From positions 1,550,001 to 1,614,000 of the forward strand of contig NZ_JBBPCL010000001.1 in assembly GCF_038039215.1 (NCBI RefSeq): 64,000 nucleotides of DNA, written 5' to 3'. Origin of the DNA: Pseudonocardia sp. T1-2H. Lineage in GTDB: Bacteria; Actinomycetota; Actinomycetes; Mycobacteriales; Pseudonocardiaceae. The notes under the pieces were generated by a model that did not search any database, had not been told where the DNA came from, and saw only the letters and a program-made list of their open reading frames with translations. Below, piece after piece: positions 1 to 10,626 of this stretch (its first letter is position 1; every line of letters starts with the position of its first letter). Made by a program: the position numbers and the translations under genes.

Positions 1-669
1 GTGAGCGACGAGGCGACCGGGCGGCCTGGTACACGCCGCACGATCCTGGTCGTCGTCGTGCTGGTCGTCGTTCTCGTGGGCGGCGGGATCGGCGCCGCCG
101 TGGCGGGGATCCGCTCCTTCGAGGGGAGTGCCCCGCTGTACGCACCGCCGGGCCCACCCTCCTCCAGCGCCGGGTCGAGCGAGGTCACGCTCAGTTTGGA
201 CGCGATGGCGCACCCGGCCGGGGAGTCCGTGCGGTCGCTGCTGCAGCGCTACTTCGACGCGATCAACGCCAAGGACTACCAGGGCTGGTCGGACACCGTC
301 GTGCCGGAACGGGTGGCCCGCCAGCCCGAGCAGGCCTGGCAGGCGGGCGTGCGGACCACCGTGGACGGCACGATCCGGGTGGACCGCATCGACGATCGTC
401 CCGCCGATGCCGTCCTCGCCCTGGTCCGCTTCGTGAGCACCCAGGATCCCGCCGATGCCCCCGAGATGCTGCGCACGGGCCGGATCTGCTGGCGGGGCAG
501 CCTGCCGCTCACCGGGAGCCCGCCGCGGATCGACACGGGCGCCGCCGGGAGCCTCGTCGGTACCCCCTGCTCAGCTCGGTCGAGTACAGGTTCCGCCGGC
601 CCGGCACAGGCCGAACCTGTGCCGGGACGCCGGGAAGGGTGCTCGAGGAGAGCGGTCAGACCTTCGTGA
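1..669 (+). CDS. Putative membrane-anchored hypothetical protein
   Basis: The reading frame opens with GTG on the first base of the window, so the true start could lie upstream. Residues 1-13 are polar and basic, followed by a Val/Leu-rich transmembrane helix at about residues 14-36, then a Pro/Ser-rich linker and an extracytoplasmic domain with a paired-Cys region near the C terminus. The domain has the look of actinobacterial secreted NTF2-like or lipoprotein-type proteins, but no family is recognised. The last 40 residues are Arg/Ser-rich and the stop overlaps the convergent fabF 3' end by 14 bp, so the real C terminus may be shorter. No function is assigned. Confidence 0.55.
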   Translation: MSDEATGRPGTRRTILVVVVLVVVLVGGGIGAAVAGIRSFEGSAPLYAPPGPPSSSAGSSEVTLSLDAMAHPAGESVRSLLQRYFDAINAKDYQGWSDTVVPERVARQPEQAWQAGVRTTVDGTIRVDRIDDRPADAVLALVRFVSTQDPADAPEMLRTGRICWRGSLPLTGSPPRIDTGAAGSLVGTPCSARSSTGSAGPAQAEPVPGRREGCSRRAVRPS

Positions 670-1897
670 ACACCAGGCTGGCGTTGTGCCCGCCGAAACC
701 GAAGGAGTTGTTCACCGCGGCGGTGAGCTCCATCTTCCGCGGCTCCCCGGACACGACGTCCAGGGTGACGCCCGGGTCCAGCTCGTCGAGGTTGCGGGTG
801 GCGGGGATGATCCCGTCCCGCACCGAGAGCATCGCGACGATGCCCTCGACGGCGCCCGCGCCGCCCACCAGGTGTCCCAGGGCGGACTTCGGGGCGGTGA
901 GGACGGGGTGCTCGCCGATCGCCTTGCGGATCGCGACGGTCTCACCCACGTCACCGGCCACCGTCGACGTCGCGTGGCAGTTCACGTGCCCAACGTCGGA
1001 CGGGGAGATCTCGGCGGTGCGCATCGCGTTGGCCATGGCGCGGGCCTGGCCCGTGCCCTCCGGGTCCGGCCCGGTGATGTGGTAGGCGTCGGAGGTGATC
1101 CCGACGCCCGAGAGCCGGCCGTGCACGGTGGCCCCGCGGGCGGCGGCGTACTCCGCCCGCTCGAGGACCATGACGCCCGCGCCCTCGCCGAGGACGAACC
1201 CGTCCCGCTTGGTGTCGAACGGGCGAGACGCCCTCTCGGGCTCTTCGTTGCGCTGGCTGAGCGTGCGCGCCTGCACGAACCCGGCGACGGTGAGGCCGCT
1301 GATGCACGCCTCGGCGCCACCCGCGACCACGACGTCGACCTCGCCCGCCTTGAGCAGCCGGTACGCCCAGGCGAGCGCCTCGGCCCCGGTGGCGCACGCG
1401 GAGGCGGGACTGTGCACGCCACCGCGCGCCCCGATCTCGAGGCTGACCATGGCGGCCGGCCCGTTGGGCATCAGCATCGGGACGGTCAGCGGCGAGACCT
1501 TCCGCAGCCCGCTCGTCTCCAGGAGGTCGTCCTGGTCGAGCAGGGTGGTCACGCCGCCGATGCCCGTCCCGATGACCACGGCGAGTCGCTCGGGCTCGAC
1601 CCGCGGCTCCTCGCCCTTCTCCACCGCGAGGCCCGCGTGGGCCCACGCCTCGCGGGCCGCGATGATCGCGACCTGCTCGGCGCGGTCCATCCGGCGGGCC
1701 TGCACGCGCGGCAGGACCTCGGACGGCTCCACGGCGAGTTGCGCCGAGATCTTGACGGGCAGGTCGAACTTCTCGACCCACTCGCCCCGGGTGAGCCCGA
1801 CGCCGGACTTGCCGGCGAGCAGGGCGTCCCAGGTGGAAGCGGCGTCCCCGCCGAGCGGGGTCGTCGCGCCGTAGCCGGTGACGACGACGTCGGTCAT
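656..1897 (-). CDS. fabF: Beta-ketoacyl-ACP synthase II (KAS II)
   Basis: This 413-residue condensing enzyme extends acyl-ACP with malonyl-ACP in type II fatty-acid synthesis in the cytosol. The thiolase-fold catalytic triad is visible: Cys168 in the ASACATG motif, His308 in NCHAT and His342 in the KSALGH motif. Length and motifs are typical for FabF. It is the last gene of the minus-strand fabD-fabH-acpP-fabF cluster, 88 bp after acpP, and the ATG is preceded by a purine-rich GGAGGCGGAG stretch. Family assignment is secure. FabB versus FabF rests on the actinobacterial gene order. Confidence 0.96.
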   Translation of the reverse strand: MTDVVVTGYGATTPLGGDAASTWDALLAGKSGVGLTRGEWVEKFDLPVKISAQLAVEPSEVLPRVQARRMDRAEQVAIIAAREAWAHAGLAVEKGEEPRVEPERLAVVIGTGIGGVTTLLDQDDLLETSGLRKVSPLTVPMLMPNGPAAMVSLEIGARGGVHSPASACATGAEALAWAYRLLKAGEVDVVVAGGAEACISGLTVAGFVQARTLSQRNEEPERASRPFDTKRDGFVLGEGAGVMVLERAEYAAARGATVHGRLSGVGITSDAYHITGPDPEGTGQARAMANAMRTAEISPSDVGHVNCHATSTVAGDVGETVAIRKAIGEHPVLTAPKSALGHLVGGAGAVEGIVAMLSVRDGIIPATRNLDELDPGVTLDVVSGEPRKMELTAAVNNSFGFGGHNASLVFTKV

Positions 1898-1985
1898 GAC
1901 TCCGCCTCCGCGGAAGGAAGTACGTCGGCGGGCATGCGGGGGCCTCCTGAAACGGTGCAGCGGCAGAGCGGATGTGAGCGGGGTC

Positions 1986-2228
1986 TTACTGGTTCTTCGA
2001 GATGTAGTCGACGGCGTCGCCCACGGTCTTCAGCTCGGCGAGCTGCTCGTCCGGGATCTTGACGCCGAACTTGTCCTCGGCCTGCACCGCGATCTCGACC
2101 ATGGAGAGCGAGTCGATGTCCAGGTCGTCGACGAAGGACTTGTCGGCGGTCACCTCGGCGGTGTCGATGCCGGCGACCTCCTCGACGATCTCGGCGAGGC
2201 CGGAGAGGATCTCGGCGTTGTCAGCCAC
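1986..2228 (-). CDS. acpP: Acyl carrier protein
   Basis: An 80-residue acidic protein that carries growing acyl chains on 4'-phosphopantetheine. The attachment serine is Ser40 in the DIDSLSMVE motif. The frame is open further upstream, but the GTG at 2228 is the likely start: it gives the usual MADNAEIL-type N terminus and normal ACP length, and has an AGGAGT ribosome-binding site about 6 nt upstream. It lies between fabH and fabF, the standard actinobacterial order, and is probably cotranscribed with them. Confidence 0.96.
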   Translation of the reverse strand: MADNAEILSGLAEIVEEVAGIDTAEVTADKSFVDDLDIDSLSMVEIAVQAEDKFGVKIPDEQLAELKTVGDAVDYISKNQ

Positions 2229-2297
2229 GGGTGTACTCCTTCTGGTGGGGGGTGGTGCCGGTCGGTGCAAGCAAAGCAGGCCTCATCGAATCAGGCC

Positions 2298-3284
2298 TCA
2301 CGGGCAGACGATTACCTGGCCCGCGTAGGAGAGGCCCGCGCCGAAGCCTACGAGCAGCGCGAGCTCACCGGAACGGATCTTCCCGGCGGCGCGCATGTGG
2401 TCGAGCGCCATCGGGATCGAGGCCGAGGACGTGTTGCCCGAGTACACGATGTCGTCCGCGACCCGCATGTCCTCCCGGGCTCCCTTGGCCCGCAGCCGCT
2501 TGGCGACGGCCTCGACGATGCGCAGGTTCGCCTGGTGCGGGACCAGCACGTCGATGTCCGCGGGCGTCAGACCGGCCTTCGCGACGGCCTCGAGCGCCAC
2601 CGGGGCGATCTGCGTGGTGGCCCAGCGGAAGACCGCCTGGCCCTCCTGGTGCAGCTTGTTCGTGCTCTCGGCGAGGATCCGGATGGTCGACGCGATGTCC
2701 CCCGCGCTGCCCCAGGCGACCGGCCCGATGCCGACCTCGTCCTCGGTCGAGGCCCCGCCGACGACGGCCGCGCCGGCGGCGTCCGCGAAGATGATGCACG
2801 TCGAGCGGTCGTCCCAGTCCACCCAGTCCGACAGCTTCTCCGCGCCGATGACGAGGGCGTTCTTCGACGTCCCGGAGCGCACGAGGTCCGCGGCCGCGCC
2901 GAGTCCGTAGCAGAACCCGGCGCACGCGGCGTTGAGGTCGAACGCGGCCGCGGCGTGGATCCCGACCCGGTCCGCGGTCTGCGCGGCGGCGTTGGGGATC
3001 GGGTTCGGCATCGTGCAGGTCGCGACGATCACGGTGTCGATGTCGCCGGTGTCCAGCCCCGAGTCCTTCACCGCGCGGGCCCCGGCCTCGACGGCCATGT
3101 CCACGAGGCTGGTGTCGTCCTGGGCGATCCGGCGCTCCACGATGCCGACGCGGTCCCGGATCCACTGGTCGTCCGTCTCGACCCGCTTCGCGAGGTCGGC
3201 ATTGGTGACGACCTGCTCGGGCTGGTAGCTGCCGAGCCCGAGGATGCGCGCCCCGGCGAGGGCGGGCGCCAGGTTGAACTTCAC
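2298..3284 (-). CDS. fabH: Beta-ketoacyl-ACP synthase III
   Basis: This 328-residue enzyme primes type II fatty-acid synthesis by condensing acyl-CoA with malonyl-ACP; in actinomycetes it usually takes branched short-chain starters. The Cys-His-Asn triad is present: Cys121 in NAACAGFC, His250 in PHQAN and Asn284 in YSGNTSS. The GTG start at 3284 overlaps the TGA of the shifted fabD frame (GTGA), which indicates translational coupling. The 69-bp gap to acpP carries only the ACP ribosome-binding site. Confidence 0.95.
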   Translation of the reverse strand: MKFNLAPALAGARILGLGSYQPEQVVTNADLAKRVETDDQWIRDRVGIVERRIAQDDTSLVDMAVEAGARAVKDSGLDTGDIDTVIVATCTMPNPIPNAAAQTADRVGIHAAAAFDLNAACAGFCYGLGAAADLVRSGTSKNALVIGAEKLSDWVDWDDRSTCIIFADAAGAAVVGGASTEDEVGIGPVAWGSAGDIASTIRILAESTNKLHQEGQAVFRWATTQIAPVALEAVAKAGLTPADIDVLVPHQANLRIVEAVAKRLRAKGAREDMRVADDIVYSGNTSSASIPMALDHMRAAGKIRSGELALLVGFGAGLSYAGQVIVCP

Positions 3285-4236
3285 TGTGTGGGCTCCTTCT
3301 GAGCCGCTCCCGCGTGCTCGGCGATCAGCGCGACGGCCTTGTCCAGGTCGTCGGGGGTCTTCAGCGCCAGGGTGGCGGTGCCCTTGAGGTCGCGGCGCAC
3401 CAGGCCGACGAGGGTACCCGCCGGCGGAGCTCGATCACCGCGGTGACCCCGAGCTCCTTCAGCGCGGCCATGCAGGAGTCCCAGCGGACCGGCTTCGTCA
3501 CCTGCGAGACCAGCCGGTCCAGCGCGTCCTCGCCGGTGGTGACGACCGAGCCGTCGGCGTTCGTCAGCAGCGGGCGGACCGGGTCCGCGGGGGAGATGTC
3601 CTTGGCGTGGGCGCGCAGCGCCTCCTCGGCGGTCGCCATGAACCGCGTGTGGAACGCGCCGGCGACGGGCAGCGCGGCCGCCCGCCGGGAGCCCTCCGGG
3701 GGTCCGGCGACCAGCTCGTCGATCGCGCCGATCGGGCCGGCCGCGACGATCTGGCCGGCGCCGTTGCGGTTCGCCGGATCGAGCCCCAGCTCCGCCAGCC
3801 GGGCGACGACGACGTCCGGCTCCCCGCCGAGCACGGCGGCCATGCCGGTGGGCTCGAGCGCGCAGGCGGCGGCCATCTCGCGGCCGCGGACGGCGGCGAG
3901 GGCGACGGCGGCGTCGGGGGAGAGGACCCCGGCGATGGCCGCGGCGGCGAGCTCACCCACGGAGTGCCCGGCCGTCGGGGCGCCGGAGGGCAGGTCGATC
4001 CGCGCGGCGAGTGCGGCGGCGGCGAGCAGGGCGTTGGCGACGACCAGCGGCTGGGTCACCGCCGTGTCCTTGATCTCGTCCGCGTCCGCGGTGGTGCCGA
4101 GCCGGCGCAGGTCCAGCCCCGTGGCGTCGGACCAGGCGTCGACCTTCGCCGAGGCCGCAGGGTCGTCGAGCCAGGGTTCGAGCATGCCGGGGGTCTGGGA
4201 TCCCTGTCCCGGCGCGAGCAACGCGATCACAGCCAC
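3281..4236 (-). pseudogene. fabD: Malonyl-CoA:ACP transacylase, frameshifted near its 3' end in this sequence
   Basis: FabD loads malonate from CoA onto ACP. The N-terminal GQGSQ motif and the GHSVGE nucleophile elbow (Ser92) are intact, as is the GAFHTRFM histidine region. After the VIEL motif (about 3430) the frame runs into an Arg/Ser-rich tail, while the next frame carries the normal FabD ending (PAGTLVGLVRRDLKG and onward) to a TGA at 3281-3283 overlapping the fabH GTG. One missing C in the CCGCCGG stretch at about 3418-3430 explains this. Because fabD is essential and the tail is well preserved, a sequencing indel is more likely than decay. Confidence 0.88.
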
Positions 4237-4399
4237 CTACCCAACACGGCCGACCTCCGGCTCCGGGATACCGCCACGCACCAACTCCGACCCCGGGATT
4301 TGGAGGATGTCCACAACGCGACCGGGATCATCGACCCGACAGGCGAGTGGTCGCCGGGACGATTTGTAGGGTCCCGTAGGTGACCGTGGTCTCGATGAT
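4237..4399 (-). promoter_or_regulatory. Probable promoter/operator region of the fab cluster
   Basis: This 163-bp gap separates fasR (stop at 4400) from fabD (start 4236), both on the minus strand. In Streptomyces coelicolor FasR binds the fabDHPF promoter in the matching position, so an activator site is expected here. No clear -35/-10 pair was resolved by eye; a TACAAAT stretch (minus strand, about 4360-4370) is the best -10-like candidate. This is inference from gene order. Confidence 0.4.
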
Positions 4400-5674
4400 T
4401 CATCTCCGATGCTGGTCAGAAGTGTATGCGGGCGCGTCGAGGGCATGGTCCGCGGCAGCGAGGCGACCGGCCACGAGCGCGGTCCGCAGCACGAGCTGGT
4501 CCCGCGGGTCCGCCGGCACGAGGCCTGTGAGTTCACTCACCCGGCGCAGCCGGTAGCGCACCGTGTTGGGGTGCACGAACAGCGCGCGGGCACACGCCTC
4601 GAGCGCGCCGCCGCCCTCGATGTAGCTCCCGAGGGTGCGCAGCAGCTCGCCGCCGGCGCTCCCCAGGGGCTCGATCACGGTCTCCACGAGCCGCCGGTGC
4701 GCCACGGCGTCGCCGCACATCGCGCGCTCCGGGAGGAGGTCGTCCGCCGCCACCGGCCGGGGCGCGTCCGGCCAGGCGGGGGCGGCGCGGAGCCCGGACA
4801 GCGCGTCCCGGGCGCTGGCGTGGGCGTCGGTCAGGCCCGCCGCCAGCGGTCCGACGACGACCGGGCCCGGGCCGAAGTCGGACACGATCGGCCCGATCAC
4901 GGCTTCCGGCGACGACGCGCCGACGGCGTCGTCCGCTGCGCCCCGGCTCCGGCGCGGCTCGCTGAGCAGCACCACGAGCCGGTTTCCCTGCACCCCGACG
5001 AGAACCGAGCGGCCGAGCCGGGCCGCGTGCCGGCGCAGCCCGGTGAGCGACTCCGGCGGTGGGTCCGCCTCCTCCGGCGGGGGGCTGCCGACGATCACGC
5101 GGACGGCGGCGGCGGGGTCCCAGCCGAGGACGGCGGCGCGGGAGAGCACGCCGTCGGCCCCGTCCTGGGCGTCGCCCCGGACGACGCCGTCGACCACGAG
5201 GGCCTCCAGCCGCGCGTCCCACGCGCCGCGGGCCTCCGCGGCGGCGGCGTAGACCGTGGCGGCGGCGAAGGCGATCTCCCGGCCGAAGCGCAGGACGGCC
5301 TCGACGAGGATCCGGTACTCCTCGCGATCGGCCGCCAGCGGCGGCAGCCGCTCCTCGAAGACCTCGGTGGCGATCCGGACGAGGTCGACGGTCTGGCGCA
5401 GGCTCAGCCGGCGGGCGAGGTCCCGCGGCGCGATCCGGAAGGCCTCGGCGGTGAGCCGGATGGTCTCGGTGGGCTCGCCGAGCCACGCCACGAAGTTCGC
5501 GACGCCCGTCTGCGTCACGAGGAGGACGCCGGCGCGCTGGTCCGCGGGCAGCCGGGCGAACCACGGCTGGCGCTCCTCCATGGCGCTGAGGCAGGAGCCC
5601 GCGAGGTCGCCCGCTGCCAGCTCCAGGCGCCGTAGCGTCGCAGGTGAGACCCCGCGGACCTCGGACAGCGTCAC
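4400..5674 (-). CDS. fasR: PucR/CdaR-type transcriptional regulator, FasR-like activator of fatty-acid synthesis
   Basis: About 425 residues with a GGDEF-like/CdaR-type central region and a C-terminal helix-turn-helix of the PucR class (LGSYIEGGGALEACARALF, then HPNTVRYRLRRV at about residue 385). It sits directly upstream of fabD in the same orientation, as SCO2386 (FasR) does in S. coelicolor, where it activates fabDHPF. The frame is open to 5746, but the N-terminal extension overlaps a long inverted repeat; GTG at 5674 (VTLSEVRGVSPATL) is the more likely start. Assignment as FasR is from synteny and domain type; acyl-CoA response is not visible. Confidence 0.82.
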   Translation of the reverse strand: MTLSEVRGVSPATLRRLELAAGDLAGSCLSAMEERQPWFARLPADQRAGVLLVTQTGVANFVAWLGEPTETIRLTAEAFRIAPRDLARRLSLRQTVDLVRIATEVFEERLPPLAADREEYRILVEAVLRFGREIAFAAATVYAAAAEARGAWDARLEALVVDGVVRGDAQDGADGVLSRAAVLGWDPAAAVRVIVGSPPPEEADPPPESLTGLRRHAARLGRSVLVGVQGNRLVVLLSEPRRSRGAADDAVGASSPEAVIGPIVSDFGPGPVVVGPLAAGLTDAHASARDALSGLRAAPAWPDAPRPVAADDLLPERAMCGDAVAHRRLVETVIEPLGSAGGELLRTLGSYIEGGGALEACARALFVHPNTVRYRLRRVSELTGLVPADPRDQLVLRTALVAGRLAAADHALDAPAYTSDQHRR

Positions 5675-5716
5675 GCGCAGAGCATGGCACGTCCGGGGCT
5701 CGACCCGCCCCCGGAC

Positions 5717-5759
5717 GTCGTCGACCGGGGTGACCGCTGGGGTCACCCCGGTCGACGAC
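5717..5759. terminator. Perfect 19-bp inverted repeat, terminator-like hairpin or operator
   Basis: Arms at 5717-5735 and 5741-5759 are perfectly complementary with a 5-nt loop. The hairpin lies 109 bp downstream of the cold-shock gene stop and 43 bp upstream of the chosen fasR start, all on the minus strand. There is no T-tract, as is common for actinobacterial terminators, so it may stop cspA transcription or serve as a regulator site for fasR. Confidence 0.6.
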
Positions 5760-5867
5760 GACGTACCGATCGATCTCTGTGCGGGGACCTGGAGGCCTCG
5801 CGAGGAGCGCAGAACCGGTGAGCGCCGATGGGTGGTGGAAGGTGTTTGCGGGTGTCGGTCGGTCCGA

Positions 5868-6074
5868 TCAGCCGAGCGGGGTGACCGCGGTCGCCTGCGG
5901 CCCCTTCTGTCCCTGCTCGATGTCGAACGACACGCGCTGCCCCTCGTCGAGGCTCTTGTAGCCGTTCACCTGGATCGCGGAGTAGTGCACGAACACATCC
6001 GCGCCACCACCGTCGGGTGCGAGGAAGCCGTAGCCCTTCTCGCTGTTGAACCACTTGACGGTGCCCTCTGCCAT
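5868..6074 (-). CDS. Cold-shock-domain protein
   Basis: A 67-68 residue single cold-shock domain that binds single-stranded RNA/DNA and acts as an RNA chaperone. RNP1 (KGYGFL) and RNP2 (VFVHY) are both intact and the protein has the usual CspA length. A GAGGAG ribosome-binding site precedes the ATG by about 7 nt. It is flanked by aceE upstream and fasR downstream on the same strand but separated by 281 bp and 193 bp, so it is probably monocistronic. Confidence 0.95.
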   Translation of the reverse strand: MAEGTVKWFNSEKGYGFLAPDGGGADVFVHYSAIQVNGYKSLDEGQRVSFDIEQGQKGPQATAVTPLG

Positions 6075-6355
6075 TCTTGCTCTCCTCGTGCCTGCTCACC
6101 GGAACGCCGTGTCCCGAATTGCGCCGCCCGGCCGCCACTTCTTCGCGACCAGGCGGAACGCCTTCCGCGCGATCGCGCGGTCGGCATCGGGCGGAGCCTA
6201 GCGCGATCCAGGCGCGTTGCCGAGAGTCAATTCGCCGGTTATCCGATCCGGAACGCGGAGGAAACACGGGAGCGGAGAGCCGGGGCGCCGATCGGCGTCG
6301 ACGGGTATTCACGTAACCGATTACGCACAGTTCTCGGCGCCCCGCGCCCCGATGG

Positions 6356-9127
<2,772 letters not shown>

Positions 9128-9408
9128 GGGATCTCCCTGCGTGGGCGTGCTATGTCGGTACTTGTGGTTCTCTGTCGACGTGGTCGTCGACCGTGTCGCG
9201 GGTGGTGCTGCGATGGTGCCGCTACCGCCCGTCAGCCGTGGTACGGCGGGCGGGCGACACACCCCCTATCGTGCCCCTCTACGCATGATCACGGAACGGC
9301 GGTTGCGCGCGGCAGGCCGGTCGTGTTCGGATTCCGCATCGATGAGTCGGGTTCCACCCGGGCGCGGACACTGAGTCCGCTCCCGTTCACGAGGAAAGAG
9401 GTGCACGC
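9128..9408. promoter_or_regulatory. Divergent promoter region aceE / DUF3052 gene
   Basis: No gene is supported in these 281 bp. The two flanking genes diverge from here, so promoters for both must lie inside. A GAGGAAAGAGG ribosome-binding site for the rightward gene occupies about 9389-9401. No regulator site was recognised. Confidence 0.5.
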
Positions 9409-9846
9409 GTGGTCGCCGCGGAAGATGCCGGACGAACGTCCGACATCGCGGGCAAGCTCGGTGTCGAACCGGGCATGGTCGTCCAGGAACTGGGTTATGA
9501 CTCCGACGTCGACGAGACGGTGCGCGACGCCGTCGAGGAGCGCTCCGGCGACGAGCTCCTCGACGAGGACGCGCAGGAGGTCATCGACGTCGTGCTGATG
9601 TGGTTCCGGGAGGGTGACGGCGATCTCGTCGACGCCCTGGTGGACGCCCGCGCCAATCTCGCCGACAACGGCATCGTCTGGGTGTTGACCCCCAAGACGG
9701 GCCGGGACGGCCATCTCGAGCCGAGCGAGATCGCCGAGGCCGCGCCGACGGCGGGCCTCACCCAGACGTCGAACGTCAGCGTGAGCGACGAGTGGGCCGG
9801 TGCCCGGCTCGCATCGCCGAAGGCGAACAGCAAGGCCAAGCGGTGA
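9409..9846 (+). CDS. DUF3052 family protein
   Basis: A 145-residue acidic protein typical of the actinobacterial DUF3052 family, with the conserved GYDSDVDE and GIVWVLTPKTGRDGH stretches. The family's function is unknown; it is conserved next to aceE and ahpE in many actinomycetes. The GTG start at 9409 follows a purine-rich ribosome-binding site. The C terminus ends in a basic SPKANSKAKR tail. It precedes ahpE by 120 bp on the same strand. Confidence 0.9.
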   Translation: MVAAEDAGRTSDIAGKLGVEPGMVVQELGYDSDVDETVRDAVEERSGDELLDEDAQEVIDVVLMWFREGDGDLVDALVDARANLADNGIVWVLTPKTGRDGHLEPSEIAEAAPTAGLTQTSNVSVSDEWAGARLASPKANSKAKR

Positions 9847-9966
9847 GCTGAGCCCTTGACAGCCGTGGCGCGGGTGGGCGGCTCGCCCCCCGTGGCCTAG
9901 GCTCGGCCGGGAACGTGCCCGCCGGGTGACCGGCGGGCTCCCGCATGCCTCCGAGGAGTTGTACGC

Positions 9967-10428
9967 ATGGCCGCACCCGAGGTCGGTTCCCAGGCCCCCG
10001 ACTTCACGCTGAAGGACCAGAACAACCAGGAGGTGACCCTGTCGTCGTTCCGCGGCGACAAGGCCGCCCTCGTGGTGTTCTACCCGTTCGCGTTCTCGGG
10101 GGTCTGCACGGGCGAGCTCTGCTCCGTCCGTGACGACCTGTCGAGCTTCCAGAACGCCGACGTGCAGATCCTTGCCGTGTCGGTCGACCACCCGTTCGCG
10201 CTCAAGGCGTGGTCGGACGCCCAGGGATACGAGTTCCCGCTGCTGGCGGACTTCTGGCCGCACGGCGAGGTCGCCAAGGCCTACGGCGTCTTCAACGACG
10301 GCGCCGGCTTCGCCCTGCGCGGCACGTTCCTCGTGGACAAGGACGGCGTCGTCCAGTTCTCCGAGGTCAACGGGCCGGGCGAGGCGCGTGACCAGGACGG
10401 CTGGAAGAAGGCGCTCGCGGCGCTGTGA
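9967..10428 (+). CDS. ahpE: AhpE-type peroxiredoxin
   Basis: A 153-residue thioredoxin-fold peroxidase that reduces hydroperoxides and peroxynitrite. The peroxidatic Cys47 sits in the FSGVCTGELC motif with Pro40 and Thr48 upstream and downstream as expected; Cys52 follows. Actinobacterial AhpE enzymes act as one-Cys peroxiredoxins reduced by mycothiol or mycoredoxin, which is the likely partner here. The ATG is preceded by GAGGAG (about 9953-9958). The gene ends 34 bp before the tRNA. Confidence 0.94.
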   Translation: MAAPEVGSQAPDFTLKDQNNQEVTLSSFRGDKAALVVFYPFAFSGVCTGELCSVRDDLSSFQNADVQILAVSVDHPFALKAWSDAQGYEFPLLADFWPHGEVAKAYGVFNDGAGFALRGTFLVDKDGVVQFSEVNGPGEARDQDGWKKALAAL

Positions 10429-10462
10429 GTCGTCTCTCGGGGCCCTCGGGCCCCGGGAACCC

Positions 10463-10537
10463 GGGCGCGTAGCTCAGCGGGAGAGCACTCGGTTTACACC
10501 CGAGCGGTCGCAGGTTCGATCCCTGCCGCGCCCACCA
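10463..10537 (+). tRNA. tRNA-Val (anticodon UAC), CCA encoded
   Basis: A complete cloverleaf can be drawn: acceptor GGGCGCG/CGCGCCC, D-arm GCTC...GAGC, anticodon stem CTCGG/CCGAG with loop TTTACAC (anticodon TAC), T-arm GCAGG/CCTGC with loop TTCGATC, discriminator A and encoded CCA. All stems are fully paired. An integrase gene begins 89 bp downstream in the same direction, so the 3' end of this tRNA is the likely attachment site of the adjoining element. No second copy of the 3' end was found by eye. Confidence 0.97.
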
Positions 10538-10626
10538 CTCTGAGCAGCAAGTATGCAGCTGACGCAGCTTGTGCGCTCCCGTCGTGGGATCAAATGTGGT
10601 GCGAACTGCCTGCTAGCGTGATCGGC

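Noticed and set aside
455..2062. 535-residue plus-strand open frame
   Set aside because: Antisense to fabF, whose catalytic residues are all present; the frame is Arg/Gly-rich without any domain.
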